Source of the DNA: Siphonodentalium dalli
Taxonomy: Eukaryota; Mollusca; Scaphopoda; Gadilida; Siphonodentaliidae
DNA: 64,000 nucleotides
Direction: 5' to 3'
NCBI GenBank assembly: GCA_032622095.1
Contig: CP136061.1
Coordinates: forward strand, 238,004,609 to 238,068,608
The translations under genes and the position numbers were made by a program. Below the pieces are notes generated by a model. The model ran no database searches and had not been told where the DNA came from. It worked only from the letters and a program-made list of their open reading frames with translations. The stretch's first letter is position 1. Every line of letters begins with the position of its first letter. This document shows positions 25,610 through 40,041 of the stretch, one piece after another.

Positions 25610-26962
25610 AAGGGAAAAAGTAGCTTTTTATCATTTTTGATTCCTGGGAGTCACTTTAAAGCATTTTAATGCATTTTACAGAGCCTGGTCTTTCAGTCCA
25701 ATGAATATCTCATGCTTGATGTGGCTATTCTTGCTGCTGATGCTTTCTTTCACTTACATCAGCCAAAAAAATAGTAAGATTTTTCATAAAAAATGCCAAT
25801 TTTTCAAGGTATTTTCAAAAAATTTCAAGGTGGTAATAGTCACATGATGATGCAAATGACCCATAACATGGGCATGTCAACGACACATATATCAATTGTT
25901 ATAAGAACCTAATTTAACAAGTATTTTGGATTTTATAGCCAGTGATATACAGATATATATCATAAAAGTGTGTCATTTCCACTGGTGGGTATGGTCATTT
26001 GAAGGTTAATAGCACTAAAACTTGGACACATTTAAGAAAATGCTTCAGCAATTCAAAGAGAGCATATCTTTATTCAACTAATTCAATATACACCCACATC
26101 CAGTTATCTTGGATCACCCTTGCAGACCTGAAAATGTCATATTTTATTCTTCAATGTGCTGATAAAGTCATGCGCTTGATGCTCAGCTGATCAGATCTGG
26201 ACTCAATGACCTCACATCACCAGAAGTTCTCTCATGGAAAGAATATTGAACAGTCTTCCATAGCTGATCCATGTATGCAACACCAGACCCCTAAAACTGA
26301 GTGAAAATGGGGCCTGAACATGACTGGTGGTGGAAAATTGTGCTTTTTTGATGAATAATTTGTTAAAGGGGGTGGGGTTAAATTGTGTGTGATAAATAAA
26401 GAACCACAGAAGTGATATTGTTTTTGAACACATTTTTTCCATTGATGGGTAATTCTGAAGAAATGTAGGGAGTTACAATTATTCCGCGAAAAAGCGGGCT
26501 ATCGCTTTAGGTTACACTGGTGTAAATAAGGTTCCGAGTGACATCTAGCGGATGCGGGAGGAATATATAGGAGAGAATAAAATAGACACTGGGCCCTGAT
26601 TGGTCAATAGCCTTGTGTGATTTTCACATAAAAAAATCATCACACCTCTTCCCTATGATTTCCCATAGGTAAAATAACCATTGGCACAGGAATTAACCCT
26701 TTGTAGTGAAGTTTGAATTTTTTGGTGTGGTCTAAAATATGACTGTATTTTTTTATGCGGTTCTGACACTAGTTACGAAAACATAAGATTTAAAGGCGAA
26801 TTCCCTGCTAGACAGACATGATTTTTTTGTGTAAAAAGTTTCCCAAAATGTCAATTTTTAAGATTTAAAGAAAATTTTGGACCCAACATTTATATTGCCA
26901 ACACTATACGCTAAAACGTTAGCACTGAGGCCTATGGAAAACATTTACACCAGTGTAACCTA
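25610..26962 (+). repeat. Satellite monomer 21, filled, 1353 bp
   Basis: No variant noticed. Confidence 0.97.
26510..26960. mobile_element. MITE copy in monomer 21
   Basis: 451 bp, no variant noticed. Confidence 0.85.
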
Positions 26963-27862
26963 AAGGGAAAAAGTAGCTTTTTATCATTTTTGATTCCTGG
27001 GAGTCACTTTAAAGCATTTTAATGCATTTTACAGAGCCTGGTCTTTCAGTCCAATGAATATCTCATGCTTGATGTGGCTATTCTTGCTGCTGATGCTTTC
27101 TTTCACTTACATCAGCCAAAAAAATAGTAAGATTTTTCATAAAAAATGCCAATTTTTCAAGGTATTTTCAAAAAATTTCAAGGTGGTAATAGTCACATGA
27201 TGATGCAAATGACCCATAACATGGGCATGTCAACGACACATATATCAATTGTTATAAGAACCTAATTTAACAAGTATTTTGGATTTTATAGCCAGTGATA
27301 TACAGATATATATCATAAAAGTGTGTCATTTCCACTGGTGGGTATGGTCATTTGAAGGTTAATAGCACTAAAACTTGGACACATTTAAGAAAATGCTTCA
27401 GCAATTCAAAGAGAGCATATCTTTATTCAACTAATTCAATATACACCCACATCCAGTTATCTTGGATCACCCTTGCAGACCTGAAAATGTCATATTTTAT
27501 TCTTCAATGTGCTGATAAAGTCATGCGCTTGATGCTCAGCTGATCAGATCTGGACTCAATGACCTCACATCACCAGAAGTTCTCTCATGGAAAGAATATT
27601 GAACAGTCTTCCATAGCTGATCCATGTATGCAACACCAGACCCCTAAAACTGAGTGAAAATGGGGCCTGAACATGACTGGTGGTGGAAAATTGTGCTTTT
27701 TTGATGAATAATTTGTTAAAGGGGGTGGGGTTAAATTGTGTGTGATAAATAAAGAACCACAGAAGTGATATTGTTTTTGAACACATTTTTTCCATTGATG
27801 GGTAATTCTGAAGAAATGTAGGGAGTTACAATTATTCCGCGAAAAAGCGGGCTATCGCTTTA
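26963..27862 (+). repeat. Satellite monomer 22, empty, 900 bp
   Basis: Lone empty unit among filled ones, with the intact TTTAAA site. Confidence 0.97.
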
Positions 27863-29215
27863 AAGGGAAAAAGTAGCTTTTTATCATTTTTGATTCCTGG
27901 GAGTCACTTTAAAGCATTTTAATGCATTTTACAGAGCCTGGTCTTTCAGTCCAATGAATATCTCATGCTTGATGTGGCTATTCTTGCTGCTGATGCTTTC
28001 TTTCACTTACATCAGCCAAAAAAATAGTAAGATTTTTCATAAAAAATGCCAATTTTTCAAGGTATTTTCAAAAAATTTCAAGGTGGTAATAGTCACATGA
28101 TGATGCAAATGACCCATAACATGGGCATGTCAACGACACATATATCAATTGTTATAAGAACCTAATTTAACAAGTATTTTGGATTTTATAGCCAGTGATA
28201 TACAGATATATATCATAAAAGTGTGTCATTTCCACTGGTGGGTATGGTCATTTGAAGGTTAATAGCACTAAAACTTGGACACATTTAAGAAAATGCTTCA
28301 GCAATTCAAAGAGAGCATATCTTTATTCAACTAATTCAATATACACCCACATCCAGTTATCTTGGATCACCCTTGCAGACCTGAAAATGTCATATTTTAT
28401 TCTTCAATGTGCTGATAAAGTCATGCGCTTGATGCTCAGCTGATCAGATCTGGACTCAATGACCTCACATCACCAGAAGTTCTCTCATGGAAAGAATATT
28501 GAACAGTCTTCCATAGCTGATCCATGTATGCAACACCAGACCCCTAAAACTGAGTGAAAATGGGGCCTGAACATGACTGGTGGTGGAAAATTGTGCTTTT
28601 TTGATGAATAATTTGTTAAAGGGGGTGGGGTTAAATTGTGTGTGATAAATAAAGAACCACAGAAGTGATATTGTTTTTGAACACATTTTTTCCATTGATG
28701 GGTAATTCTGAAGAAATGTAGGGAGTTACAATTATTTCGCGAAAAAGCGGGCTATCGCTTTAGGTTACACTGGTGTAAATAAGGTTCCGAGTGACATCTA
28801 GCGGATGCGGGAGGAATATATAGGAGAGAATAAAATAGACACTGGGCCCTGATTGGTCAATAGCCTTGTGTGATTTTCACATAAAAAAATCATCACACCT
28901 CTTCCCTATGATTTCCCATAGGTAAAATAACCATTGGCACAGGAATTAACCCTTTGTAGTGAAGTTTGAATTTTTTGGTGTGGTCTAAAATATGACTGTA
29001 TTTTTTTATGCGGTTCTGACACTAGTTACGAAAACATAAGATTTAAAGGCGAATTCCCTGCTAGACAGACATGATTTTTTTGTGTAAAAAGTTTCCCAAA
29101 ATGTCAATTTTTAAGATTTAAAGAAAATTTTGGACCCAACATTTATATTGCCAACACTATACGCTAAAACGTTAGCACTGAGGCCTATGGAAAACATTTA
29201 CACCAGTGTAACCTA
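27863..29215 (+). repeat. Satellite monomer 23, filled, 1353 bp
   Basis: C to T at 28737 (TTCCGCG becomes TTTCGCG), shared only with the next monomer. Confidence 0.97.
28763..29213. mobile_element. MITE copy in monomer 23
   Basis: 451 bp; first of eleven consecutive filled monomers. Confidence 0.85.
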
Positions 29216-30568
29216 AAGGGAAAAAGTAGCTTTTTATCATTTTTGATTCCTGGGAGTCACTTTAAAGCATTTTAATGCATTTTACAGAGCCTGGTCTTTC
29301 AGTCCAATGAATATCTCATGCTTGATGTGGCTATTCTTGCTGCTGATGCTTTCTTTCACTTACATCAGCCAAAAAAATAGTAAGATTTTTCATAAAAAAT
29401 GCCAATTTTTCAAGGTATTTTCAAAAAATTTCAAGGTGGTAATAGTCACATGATGATGCAAATGACCCATAACATGGGCATGTCAACGACACATATATCA
29501 ATTGTTATAAGAACCTAATTTAACAAGTATTTTGGATTTTATAGCCAGTGATATACAGATATATATCATAAAAGTGTGTCATTTCCACTGGTGGGTATGG
29601 TCATTTGAAGGTTAATAGCACTAAAACTTGGACACATTTAAGAAAATGCTTCAGCAATTCAAAGAGAGCATATCTTTATTCAACTAATTCAATATACACC
29701 CACATCCAGTTATCTTGGATCACCCTTGCAGACCTGAAAATGTCATATTTTATTCTTCAATGTGCTGATAAAGTCATGCGCTTGATGCTCAGCTGATCAG
29801 ATCTGGACTCAATGACCTCACATCACCAGAAGTTCTCTCATGGAAAGAATATTGAACAGTCTTCCATAGCTGATCCATGTATGCAACACCAGACCCCTAA
29901 AACTGAGTGAAAATGGGGCCTGAACATGACTGGTGGTGGAAAATTGTGCTTTTTTGATGAATAATTTGTTAAAGGGGGTGGGGTTAAATTGTGTGTGATA
30001 AATAAAGAACCACAGAAGTGATATTGTTTTTGAACACATTTTTTCCATTGATGGGTAATTCTGAAGAAATGTAGGGAGTTACAATTATTTCGCGAAAAAG
30101 CGGGCTATCGCTTTAGGTTACACTGGTGTAAATAAGGTTCCGAGTGACATCTAGCGGATGCGGGAGGAATATATAGGAGAGAATAAAATAGACACTGGGC
30201 CCTGATTGGTCAATAGCCTTGTGTGATTTTCACATAAAAAAATCATCACACCTCTTCCCTATGATTTCCCATAGGTAAAATAACCATTGGCACAGGAATT
30301 AACCCTTTGTAGTGAAGTTTGAATTTTTTGGTGTGGTCTAAAATATGACTGTATTTTTTTATGCGGTTCTGACACTAGTTACGAAAACATAAGATTTAAA
30401 GGCGAATTCCCTGCTAGACAGACATGATTTTTTTGTGTAAAAAGTTTCCCAAAATGTCAATTTTTAAGATTTAAAGAAAATTTTGGACCCAACATTTATA
30501 TTGCCAACACTATACGCTAAAACGTTAGCACTGAGGCCTATGGAAAACATTTACACCAGTGTAACCTA
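29216..30568 (+). repeat. Satellite monomer 24, filled, 1353 bp
   Basis: C to T at 30090, the same change as in monomer 23, which marks a local duplication. Confidence 0.97.
30116..30566. mobile_element. MITE copy in monomer 24
   Basis: 451 bp, no variant noticed. Confidence 0.85.
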
Positions 30569-31921
30569 AAGGGAAAAAGTAGCTTTTTATCATTTTTGAT
30601 TCCTGGGAGTCACTTTAAAGCATTTTAATGCATTTTACAGAGCCTGGTCTTTCAGTCCAATGAATATCTCATGCTTGATGTGGCTATTCTTGCTGCTGAT
30701 GCTTTCTTTCACTTACATCAGCCAAAAAAATAGTAAGATTTTTCATAAAAAATGCCAATTTTTCAAGGTATTTTCAAAAAATTTCAAGGTGGTAATAGTC
30801 ACATGATGATGCAAATGACCCATAACATGGGCATGTCAACGACACATATATCAATTGTTATAAGAACCTAATTTAACAAGTATTTTGGATTTTATAGCCA
30901 GTGATATACAGATATATATCATAAAAGTGTGTCATTTCCACTGGTGGGTATGGTCATTTGAAGGTTAATAGCACTAAAACTTGGACACATTTAAGAAAAT
31001 GCTTCAGCAATTCAAAGAGAGCATATCTTTATTCAACTAATTCAATATACACCCACATCCAGTTATCTTGGATCACCCTTGCAGACCTGAAAATGTCATA
31101 TTTTATTCTTCAATGTGCTGATAAAGTCATGCGCTTGATGCTCAGCTGATCAGATCTGGACTCAATGACCTCACATCACCAGAAGTTCTCTCATGGAAAG
31201 AATATTGAACAGTCTTCCATAGCTGATCCATGTATGCAACACCAGACCCCTAAAACTGAGTGAAAATGGGGCCTGAACATGACTGGTGGTGGAAAATTGT
31301 GCTTTTTTGATGAATAATTTGTTAAAGGGGGTGGGGTTAAATTGTGTGTGATAAATAAAGAACCACAGAAGTGATATTGTTTTTGAACACATTTTTTCCA
31401 TTGATGGGTAATTCTGAAGAAATGTAGGGAGTTACAATTATTCCGCGAAAAAGCGGGCTATCGCTTTAGGTTACACTGGTGTAAATAAGGTTCCGAGTGA
31501 CATCTAGCGGATGCGGGAGGAATATATAGGAGAGAATAAAATAGACACTGGGCCCTGATTGGTCAATAGCCTTGTGTGATTTTCACATAAAAAAATCATC
31601 ACACCTCTTCCCTATGATTTCCCATAGGTAAAATAACCATTGGCACAGGAATTAACCCTTTGTAGTGAAGTTTGAATTTTTTGGTGTGGTCTAAAATATG
31701 ACTGTATTTTTTTATGCGGTTCTGACACTAGTTACGAAAACATAAGATTTAAAGGCGAATTCCCTGCTAGACAGACATGATTTTTTTGTGTAAAAAGTTT
31801 CCCAAAATGTCAATTTTTAAGATTTAAAGAAAATTTTGGACCCAACATTTATATTGCCAACACTATACGCTAAAACGTTAGCACTGAGGCCTATGGAAAA
31901 CATTTACACCAGTGTAACCTA
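30569..31921 (+). repeat. Satellite monomer 25, filled, 1353 bp
   Basis: Returns to the common TTCCGCG form. Confidence 0.97.
31469..31919. mobile_element. MITE copy in monomer 25
   Basis: 451 bp, no variant noticed. Confidence 0.85.
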
Positions 31922-33274
31922 AAGGGAAAAAGTAGCTTTTTATCATTTTTGATTCCTGGGAGTCACTTTAAAGCATTTTAATGCATTTTACAGAGCCTGG
32001 TCTTTCAGTCCAATGAATATCTCATGCTTGATGTGGCTATTCTTGCTGCTGATGCTTTCTTTCACTTACATCAGCCAAAAAAATAGTAAGATTTTTCATA
32101 AAAAATGCCAATTTTTCAAGGTATTTTCAAAAAATTTCAAGGTGGTAATAGTCACATGATGATGCAAATGACCCATAACATGGGCATGTCAACGACACAT
32201 ATATCAATTGTTATAAGAACCTAATTTAACAAGTATTTTGGATTTTATAGCCAGTGATATACAGATATATATCATAAAAGTGTGTCATTTCCACTGGTGG
32301 GTATGGTCATTTGAAGGTTAATAGCACTAAAACTTGGACACATTTAAGAAAATGCTTCAGCAATTCAAAGAGAGCATATCTTTATTCAACTAATTCAATA
32401 TACACCCACATCCAGTTATCTTGGATCACCCTTGCAGACCTGAAAATGTCATATTTTATTCTTCAATGTGCTGATAAAGTCATGCGCTTGATGCTCAGCT
32501 GATCAGATCTGGACTCAATGACCTCACATCACCAGAAGTTCTCTCATGGAAAGAATATTGAACAGTCTTCCATAGCTGATCCATGTATGCAACACCAGAC
32601 CCCTAAAACTGAGTGAAAATGGGGCCTGAACATGACTGGTGGTGGAAAATTGTGCTTTTTTGATGAATAATTTGTTAAAGGGGGTGGGGTTAAATTGTGT
32701 GTGATAAATAAAGAACCACAGAAGTGATATTGTTTTTGAACACATTTTTTCCATTGATGGGTAATTCTGAAGAAATGTAGGGAGTTACAATTATTCCGCG
32801 AAAAAGCGGGCTATCGCTTTAGGTTACACTGGTGTAAATAAGGTTCCGAGTGACATCTAGCGGATGCGGGAGGAATATATAGGAGAGAATAAAATAGACA
32901 CTGGGCCCTGATTGGTCAATAGCCTTGTGTGATTTTCACATAAAAAAATCATCACACCTCTTCCCTATGATTTCCCATAGGTAAAATAACCATTGGCACA
33001 GGAATTAACCCTTTGTAGTGAAGTTTGAATTTTTTGGTGTGGTCTAAAATATGACTGTATTTTTTTATGCGGTTCTGACACTAGTTACGAAAACATAAGA
33101 TTTAAAGGCGAATTCCCTGCTAGACAGACATGATTTTTTTGTGTAAAAAGTTTCCCAAAATGTCAATTTTTAAGATTTAAAGAAAATTTTGGACCCAACA
33201 TTTATATTGCCAACACTATACGCTAAAACGTTAGCACTGAGGCCTATGGAAAACATTTACACCAGTGTAACCTA
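31922..33274 (+). repeat. Satellite monomer 26, filled, 1353 bp
   Basis: No variant noticed. Confidence 0.97.
32822..33272. mobile_element. MITE copy in monomer 26
   Basis: 451 bp, no variant noticed. Confidence 0.85.
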
Positions 33275-34628
33275 AAGGGAAAAAGTAGCTTTTTATCATT
33301 TTTGATTCCTGGGAGTCACTTTAAAGCATTTTAATGCATTTTACAGAGCCTGGTCTTTCAGTCCAATGAATATCTCATGCTTGATGTGGCTATTCTTGCT
33401 GCTGATGCTTTCTTTCACTTACATCAGCCAAAAAAAATAGTAAGATTTTTCATAAAAAATGCCAATTTTTCAAGGTATTTTCAAAAAATTTCAAGGTGGT
33501 AATAGTCACATGATGATGCAAATGACCCATAACATGGGCATGTCAACGACACATATATCAATTGTTATAAGAACCTAATTTAACAAGTATTTTGGATTTT
33601 ATAGCCAGTGATATTCAGATATATATCATAAAAGTGTGTCATTTCCACTGGTGGGTATGGTCATTTGAAGGTTAATAGCACTAAAACTTGGACACATTTA
33701 AGAAAATGCTTCAGCAATTCAAAGAGAGCATATCTTTATTCAACTAATTCAATATACACCCACATCCAGTTATCTTGGATCACCCTTGCAGACCTGAAAA
33801 TGTCATATTTTATTCTTCAATGTGCTGATAAAGTCATGCGCTTGATGCTCAGCTGATCAGATCTGGACTCAATGACCTCACATCACCAGAAGTTCTCTCA
33901 TGGAAAGAATATTGAACAGTCTTCCATAGCTGATCCATGTATGCAACACCAGACCCCTAAAACTGAGTGAAAATGGGGCCTGAACATGACTGGTGGTGGA
34001 AAATTGTGCTTTTTTGATGAATAATTTGTTAAAGGGGGTGGGGTTAAATTGTGTGTGATAAATAAAGAACCACAGAAGTGATATTGTTTTTGAACACATT
34101 TTTTCCATTGATGGGTAATTCTGAAGAAATGTAGGGAGTTACAATTATTCCGCGAAAAAGCGGGCTATCGCTTTAGGTTACACTGGTGTAAATAAGGTTC
34201 CGAGTGACATCTAGCGGATGCGGGAGGAATATATAGGAGAGAATAAAATAGACACTGGGCCCTGATTGGTCAATAGCCTTGTGTGATTTTCACATAAAAA
34301 AATCATCACACCTCTTCCCTATGATTTCCCATAGGTAAAATAACCATTGGCACAGGAATTAACCCTTTGTAGTGAAGTTTGAATTTTTTGGTGTGGTCTA
34401 AAATATGACTGTATTTTTTTATGCGGTTCTGACACTAGTTACGAAAACATAAGATTTAAAGGCGAATTCCCTGCTAGACAGACATGATTTTTTTGTGTAA
34501 AAAGTTTCCCAAAATGTCAATTTTTAAGATTTAAAGAAAATTTTGGACCCAACATTTATATTGCCAACACTATACGCTAAAACGTTAGCACTGAGGCCTA
34601 TGGAAAACATTTACACCAGTGTAACCTA
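33275..34628 (+). repeat. Satellite monomer 27, filled, 1354 bp
   Basis: First monomer with an eight-A tract (33430-33437; seven is usual). Private A to T at 33615. Confidence 0.97.
34176..34626. mobile_element. MITE copy in monomer 27
   Basis: 451 bp, no variant noticed. Confidence 0.85.
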
Positions 34629-35981
34629 AAGGGAAAAAGTAGCTTTTTATCATTTTTGATTCCTGGGAGTCACTTTAAAGCATTTTAATGCATTTTACAG
34701 AGCCTGGTCTTTCAGTCCAATGAATATCTCATGCTTGATGTGGCTATTCTTGCTGCTGATGCTTTCTTTCACTTACATCAGCCAAAAAAATAGTAAGATT
34801 TTTCATAAAAAATGCCAATTTTTCAAGGTATTTTCAAAAAATTTCAAGGTGGTAATAGTCACATGATGATGCAAATGACCCATAACATGGGCATGTCAAC
34901 GACACATATATCAATTGTTATAAGAACCTAATTTAACAAGTATTTTGGATTTTATAGCCAGTGATATACAGATATATATCATAAAAGTGTGTCATTTCCA
35001 CTGGTGGGTATGGTCATTTGAAGGTTAATAGCACTAAAACTTGGACACATTTAAGAAAATGCTTCAGCAATTCAAAGAGAGCATATCTTTATTCAACTAA
35101 TTCAATATACACCCACATCCAGTTATCTTGGATCACCCTTGCAGACCTGAAAATGTCATATTTTATTCTTCAATGTGCTGATAAAGTCATGCGCTTGATG
35201 CTCAGCTGATCAGATCTGGACTCAATGACCTCACATCACCAGAAGTTCTCTCATGGAAAGAATATTGAACAGTCTTCCATAGCTGATCCATGTATGCAAC
35301 ACCAGACCCCTAAAACTGAGTGAAAATGGGGCCTGAACATGACTGGTGGTGGAAAATTGTGCTTTTTTGATGAATAATTTGTTAAAGGGGGTGGGGTTAA
35401 ATTGTGTGTGATAAATAAAGAACCACAGAAGTGATATTGTTTTTGAACACATTTTTTCCATTGATGGGTAATTCTGAAGAAATGTAGGGAGTTACAATTA
35501 TTCCGCGAAAAAGCGGGCTATCGCTTTAGGTTACACTGGTGTAAATAAGGTTCCGAGTGACATCTAGCGGATGCGGGAGGAATATATAGGAGAGAATAAA
35601 ATAGACACTGGGCCCTGATTGGTCAATAGCCTTGTGTGATTTTCACATAAAAAAATCATCACACCTCTTCCCTATGATTTCCCATAGGTAAAATAACCAT
35701 TGGCACAGGAATTAACCCTTTGTAGTGAAGTTTGAATTTTTTGGTGTGGTCTAAAATATGACTGTATTTTTTTATGCGGTTCTGACACTAGTTACGAAAA
35801 CATAAGATTTAAAGGCGAATTCCCTGCTAGACAGACATGATTTTTTTGTGTAAAAAGTTTCCCAAAATGTCAATTTTTAAGATTTAAAGAAAATTTTGGA
35901 CCCAACATTTATATTGCCAACACTATACGCTAAAACGTTAGCACTGAGGCCTATGGAAAACATTTACACCAGTGTAACCTA
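34629..35981 (+). repeat. Satellite monomer 28, filled, 1353 bp
   Basis: No variant noticed. Confidence 0.97.
35529..35979. mobile_element. MITE copy in monomer 28
   Basis: 451 bp, no variant noticed. Confidence 0.85.
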
Positions 35982-37334
35982 AAGGGAAAAAGTAGCTTTT
36001 TATCATTTTTGATTCCTGGGAGTCACTTTAAAGCATTTTAATGCATTTTACAGAGCCTGGTCTTTCAGTCCAATGAATATCTCATGCTTGATGTGGCTAT
36101 TCTTGCTGCTGATGCTTTCTTTCACTTACATCAGCCAAAAAAATAGTAAGATTTTTCATAAAAAATGCCAATTTTTCAAGGTATTTTCAAAAAATTTCAA
36201 GGTGGTAATAGTCACATGATGATGCAAATGACCCATAACATGGGCATGTCAACGACACATATATCAATTGTTATAAGAACCTAATTTAACAAGTATTTTG
36301 GATTTTATAGCCAGTGATATACAGATATATATCATAAAAGTGTGTCATTTCCACTGGTGGGTATGGTCATTTGAAGGTTAATAGCACTAAAACTTGGACA
36401 CATTTAAGAAAATGCTTCAGCAATTCAAAGAGAGCATATCTTTATTCAACTAATTCAATATACACCCACATCCAGTTATCTTGGATCACCCTTGCAGACC
36501 TGAAAATGTCATATTTTATTCTTCAATGTGCTGATAAAGTCATGCGCTTGATGCTCAGCTGATCAGATCTGGACTCAATGACCTCACATCACCAGAAGTT
36601 CTCTCATGGAAAGAATATTGAACAGTCTTCCATAGCTGATCCATGTATGCAACACCAGACCCCTAAAACTGAGTGAAAATGGGGCCTGAACATGACTGGT
36701 GGTGGAAAATTGTGCTTTTTTGATGAATAATTTGTTAAAGGGGGTGGGGTTAAATTGTGTGTGATAAATAAAGAACCACAGAAGTGATATTGTTTTTGAA
36801 CACATTTTTTCCATTGATGGGTAATTCTGAAGAAATGTAGGGAGTTACAATTATTCCGCGAAAAAGCGGGCTATCGCTTTAGGTTACACTGGTGTAAATA
36901 AGGTTCCGAGTGACATCTAGCGGATGCGGGAGGAATATATAGGAGAGAATAAAATAGACACTGGGCCCTGATTGGTCAATAGCCTTGTGTGATTTTCACA
37001 TAAAAAAATCATCACACCTCTTCCCTATGATTTCCCATAGGTAAAATAACCATTGGCACAGGAATTAACCCTTTGTAGTGAAGTTTGAATTTTTTGGTGT
37101 GGTCTAAAATATGACTGTATTTTTTTATGCGGTTCTGACACTAGTTACGAAAACATAAGATTTAAAGGCGAATTCCCTGCTAGACAGACATGATTTTTTT
37201 GTGTAAAAAGTTTCCCAAAATGTCAATTTTTAAGATTTAAAGAAAATTTTGGACCCAACATTTATATTGCCAACACTATACGCTAAAACGTTAGCACTGA
37301 GGCCTATGGAAAACATTTACACCAGTGTAACCTA
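35982..37334 (+). repeat. Satellite monomer 29, filled, 1353 bp
   Basis: Unmarked unit just left of the first marked higher-order copy. Confidence 0.97.
36882..37332. mobile_element. MITE copy in monomer 29
   Basis: 451 bp, no variant noticed. Confidence 0.85.
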
Positions 37335-38688
37335 AAGGGAAAAAGTAGCTTTTTATCATTTTTGATTCCTGGGAGTCACTTTAAAGCATTTTAATGCATT
37401 TTACAGAGCCTGGTCTTTCAGTCCAATGAATATCTCATGCTTGATGTGGCTATTCTTGCTGCTGATGCTTTCTTTCACTTACATCAGCCAAAAAAAATAG
37501 TAAGATTTTTCATAAAAAATGCCAATTTTTCAAGGTATTTTCAAAAAATTTCAAGGTGGTAATAGTCACATGATGATGCAAATGACCCATAACATGGGCA
37601 TGTCAACGACACATATATCAATTGTTATAAGAACCTAATTTAACAAGTATTTTGGATTTTATAGCCAGTGATATACAGATATATATCATAAAAGTGTGTC
37701 ATTTCCACTGGTGGGTATGGTCATTTGAAGGTTAATAGCACTAAAACTTGGACACATTTAAGAAAATGCTTCAGCAATTCAAAGAGAGCATATCTTTATT
37801 CAACTAATTCAATATACACCCACATCCAGTTATCTTGGATCACCCTTGCAGACCTGAAAATGTCATATTTTATTCTTCAATGTGCTGATAAAGTCATGCG
37901 CTTGATGCTCAGCTGATCAGATCTGGACTCAATGACCTCACATCACCAGAAGTTCTCTCATGGAAAGAATATTGAACAGTCTTCCATAGCTGATCCATGT
38001 ATGCAACACCAGACCCCTAAAACTGAGTGAAAATGGGGCCTGAACATGACTGGTGGTGGAAAATTGTGCTTTTTTGATGAATAATTTGTTAAAGGGGGTG
38101 GGGTTAAATTGTGTGTGATAAATAAAGAACCACAGAAGTGATATTGTTTTTGAACACATTTTTTCCATTGATGGGTAATTCTGAAGAAATGTAGGGAGTT
38201 ACAATTATTCCGCGAAAAAGCGGGCTATCGCTTTAGGTTACACTGGTGTAAATAAGGTTCCGAGTGACATCTAGCGGATGCGGGAGGAATATATAGGAGA
38301 GAATAAAATAGACACTGGGCCCTGATTGGTCAATAGCCTTGTGTGATTTTCACATAAAAAAATCATCACACCTCTTCCCTATGATTTCCCATAGGTAAAA
38401 TAACCATTGGCACAGGAATTAACCCTTTGTAGTGAAGTTTGAATTTTTTGGTGTGGTCTAAAATATGACTGTATTATTTTATGCGGTTCTGACACTAGTT
38501 ACGAAAACATAAGATTTAAAGGCGAATTCCCTGCTAGACAGACATGATTTTTTTGTGTAAAAAGTTTCCCAAAATGTCAATTTTTAAGATTTAAAGAAAA
38601 TTTTGGACCCAACATTTATATTGCCAACACTATACGCTAAAACGTTAGCACTGAGGCCTATGGAAAACATTTACACCAGTGTAACCTA
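37335..38688 (+). repeat. Satellite monomer 30, filled, 1354 bp
   Basis: Eight-A tract. Partner of monomer 43 in the higher-order repeat. Confidence 0.97.
38236..38686. mobile_element. MITE copy in monomer 30, T to A variant
   Basis: T to A at element position 241 (38476) interrupts a T run. Shared only with the copy at 54014. Confidence 0.85.
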
Positions 38689-40041
38689 AAGGGAAAAAGT
38701 AGCTTTTTATCATTTTTGATTCCTGGGAGTCACTTTAAAGCATTTTAATGCATTTTACAGAGCCTGGTCTTTCAGTCCAATGAATATCTCATGCTTGATG
38801 TGGCTATTCTTGCTGCTGATGCTTTCTTTCACTTACATCAGCCAAAAAAATAGTAAGATTTTTCATAAAAAATGCCAATTTTTCAAGGTATTTTCAAAAA
38901 ATTTCAAGGTGGTAATAGTCACATGATGATGCAAATGACCCATAACATGGGCATGTCAACGACACATATATCAATTGTTATAAGAACCTAATTTAACAAG
39001 TATTTTGGATTTTATAGCCAGTGATATACAGATATATATCATAAAAGTGTGTCATTTCCACTGGTGGGTATGGTCATTTGAAGGTTAATAGCACTAAAAC
39101 TTGGACACATTTAAGAAAATGCTTCAGCAATTCAAAGAGAGCATATCTTTATTCAACTAATTCAATATACACCCACATCCAGTTATCTTGGATCACCCTT
39201 GCAGACCTGAAAATGTCATATTTTATTCTTCAATGTGCTGATAAAGTCATGCGCTTGATGCTCAGCTGATCAGATCTGGACTCAATGACCTCACATCACC
39301 AGAAGTTCTCTCATGGAAAGAATATTGAACAGTCTTCCATAGCTGATCCATGTATGCAACACCAGACCCCTAAAACTGAGTGAAAATGGGGCCTGAACAT
39401 GACTGGTGGTGGAAAATTGTGCTTTTTTGATGAATAATTTGTTAAAGGGGGTGGGGTTAAATTGTGTGTGATAAATAAAGAACCACAGAAGTGATATTGT
39501 TTTTGAACACATTTTTTCCATTGATGGGTAATTCTGAAGAAATGTAGGGAGTTACAATTATTCCGCGAAAAAGCGGGCTATCGCTTTAGGTTACACTGGT
39601 GTAAATAAGGTTCCGAGTGACATCTAGCGGATGCGCGAGGAATATATAGGAGAGAATAAAATAGACACTGGGCCCTGATTGGTCAATAGCCTTGTGTGAT
39701 TTTCACATAAAAAAATCATCACACCTCTTCCCTATGATTTCCCATAGGTAAAATAACCATTGGCACAGGAATTAACCCTTTGTAGTGAAGTTTGAATTTT
39801 TTGGTGTGGTCTAAAATATGACTGTATTTTTTTATGCGGTTCTGACACTAGTTACGAAAACATAAGATTTAAAGGCGAATTCCCTGCTAGACAGACATGA
39901 TTTTTTTGTGTAAAAAGTTTCCCAAAATGTCAATTTTTAAGATTTAAAGAAAATTTTGGACCCAACATTTATATTGCCAACACTATACGCTAAAACGTTA
40001 GCACTGAGGCCTATGGAAAACATTTACACCAGTGTAACCTA
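38689..40041 (+). repeat. Satellite monomer 31, filled, 1353 bp
   Basis: Core unmarked; its insert is marked. Confidence 0.97.
39589..40039. mobile_element. MITE copy in monomer 31, G to C variant
   Basis: G to C at element position 48 (39636), giving GCGCG. Shared with the copies at 40942 and 55367. Confidence 0.85.

Noticed and set aside
28734-28751. CENP-B-box-like sequence TTCG-8 nt-CGGG in monomers 23 and 24
   Set aside because: The consensus needs seven bases between TTCG and CGGG with A at a set position; here there are eight. The common monomer has TTCC instead of TTCG. Treated as chance resemblance.
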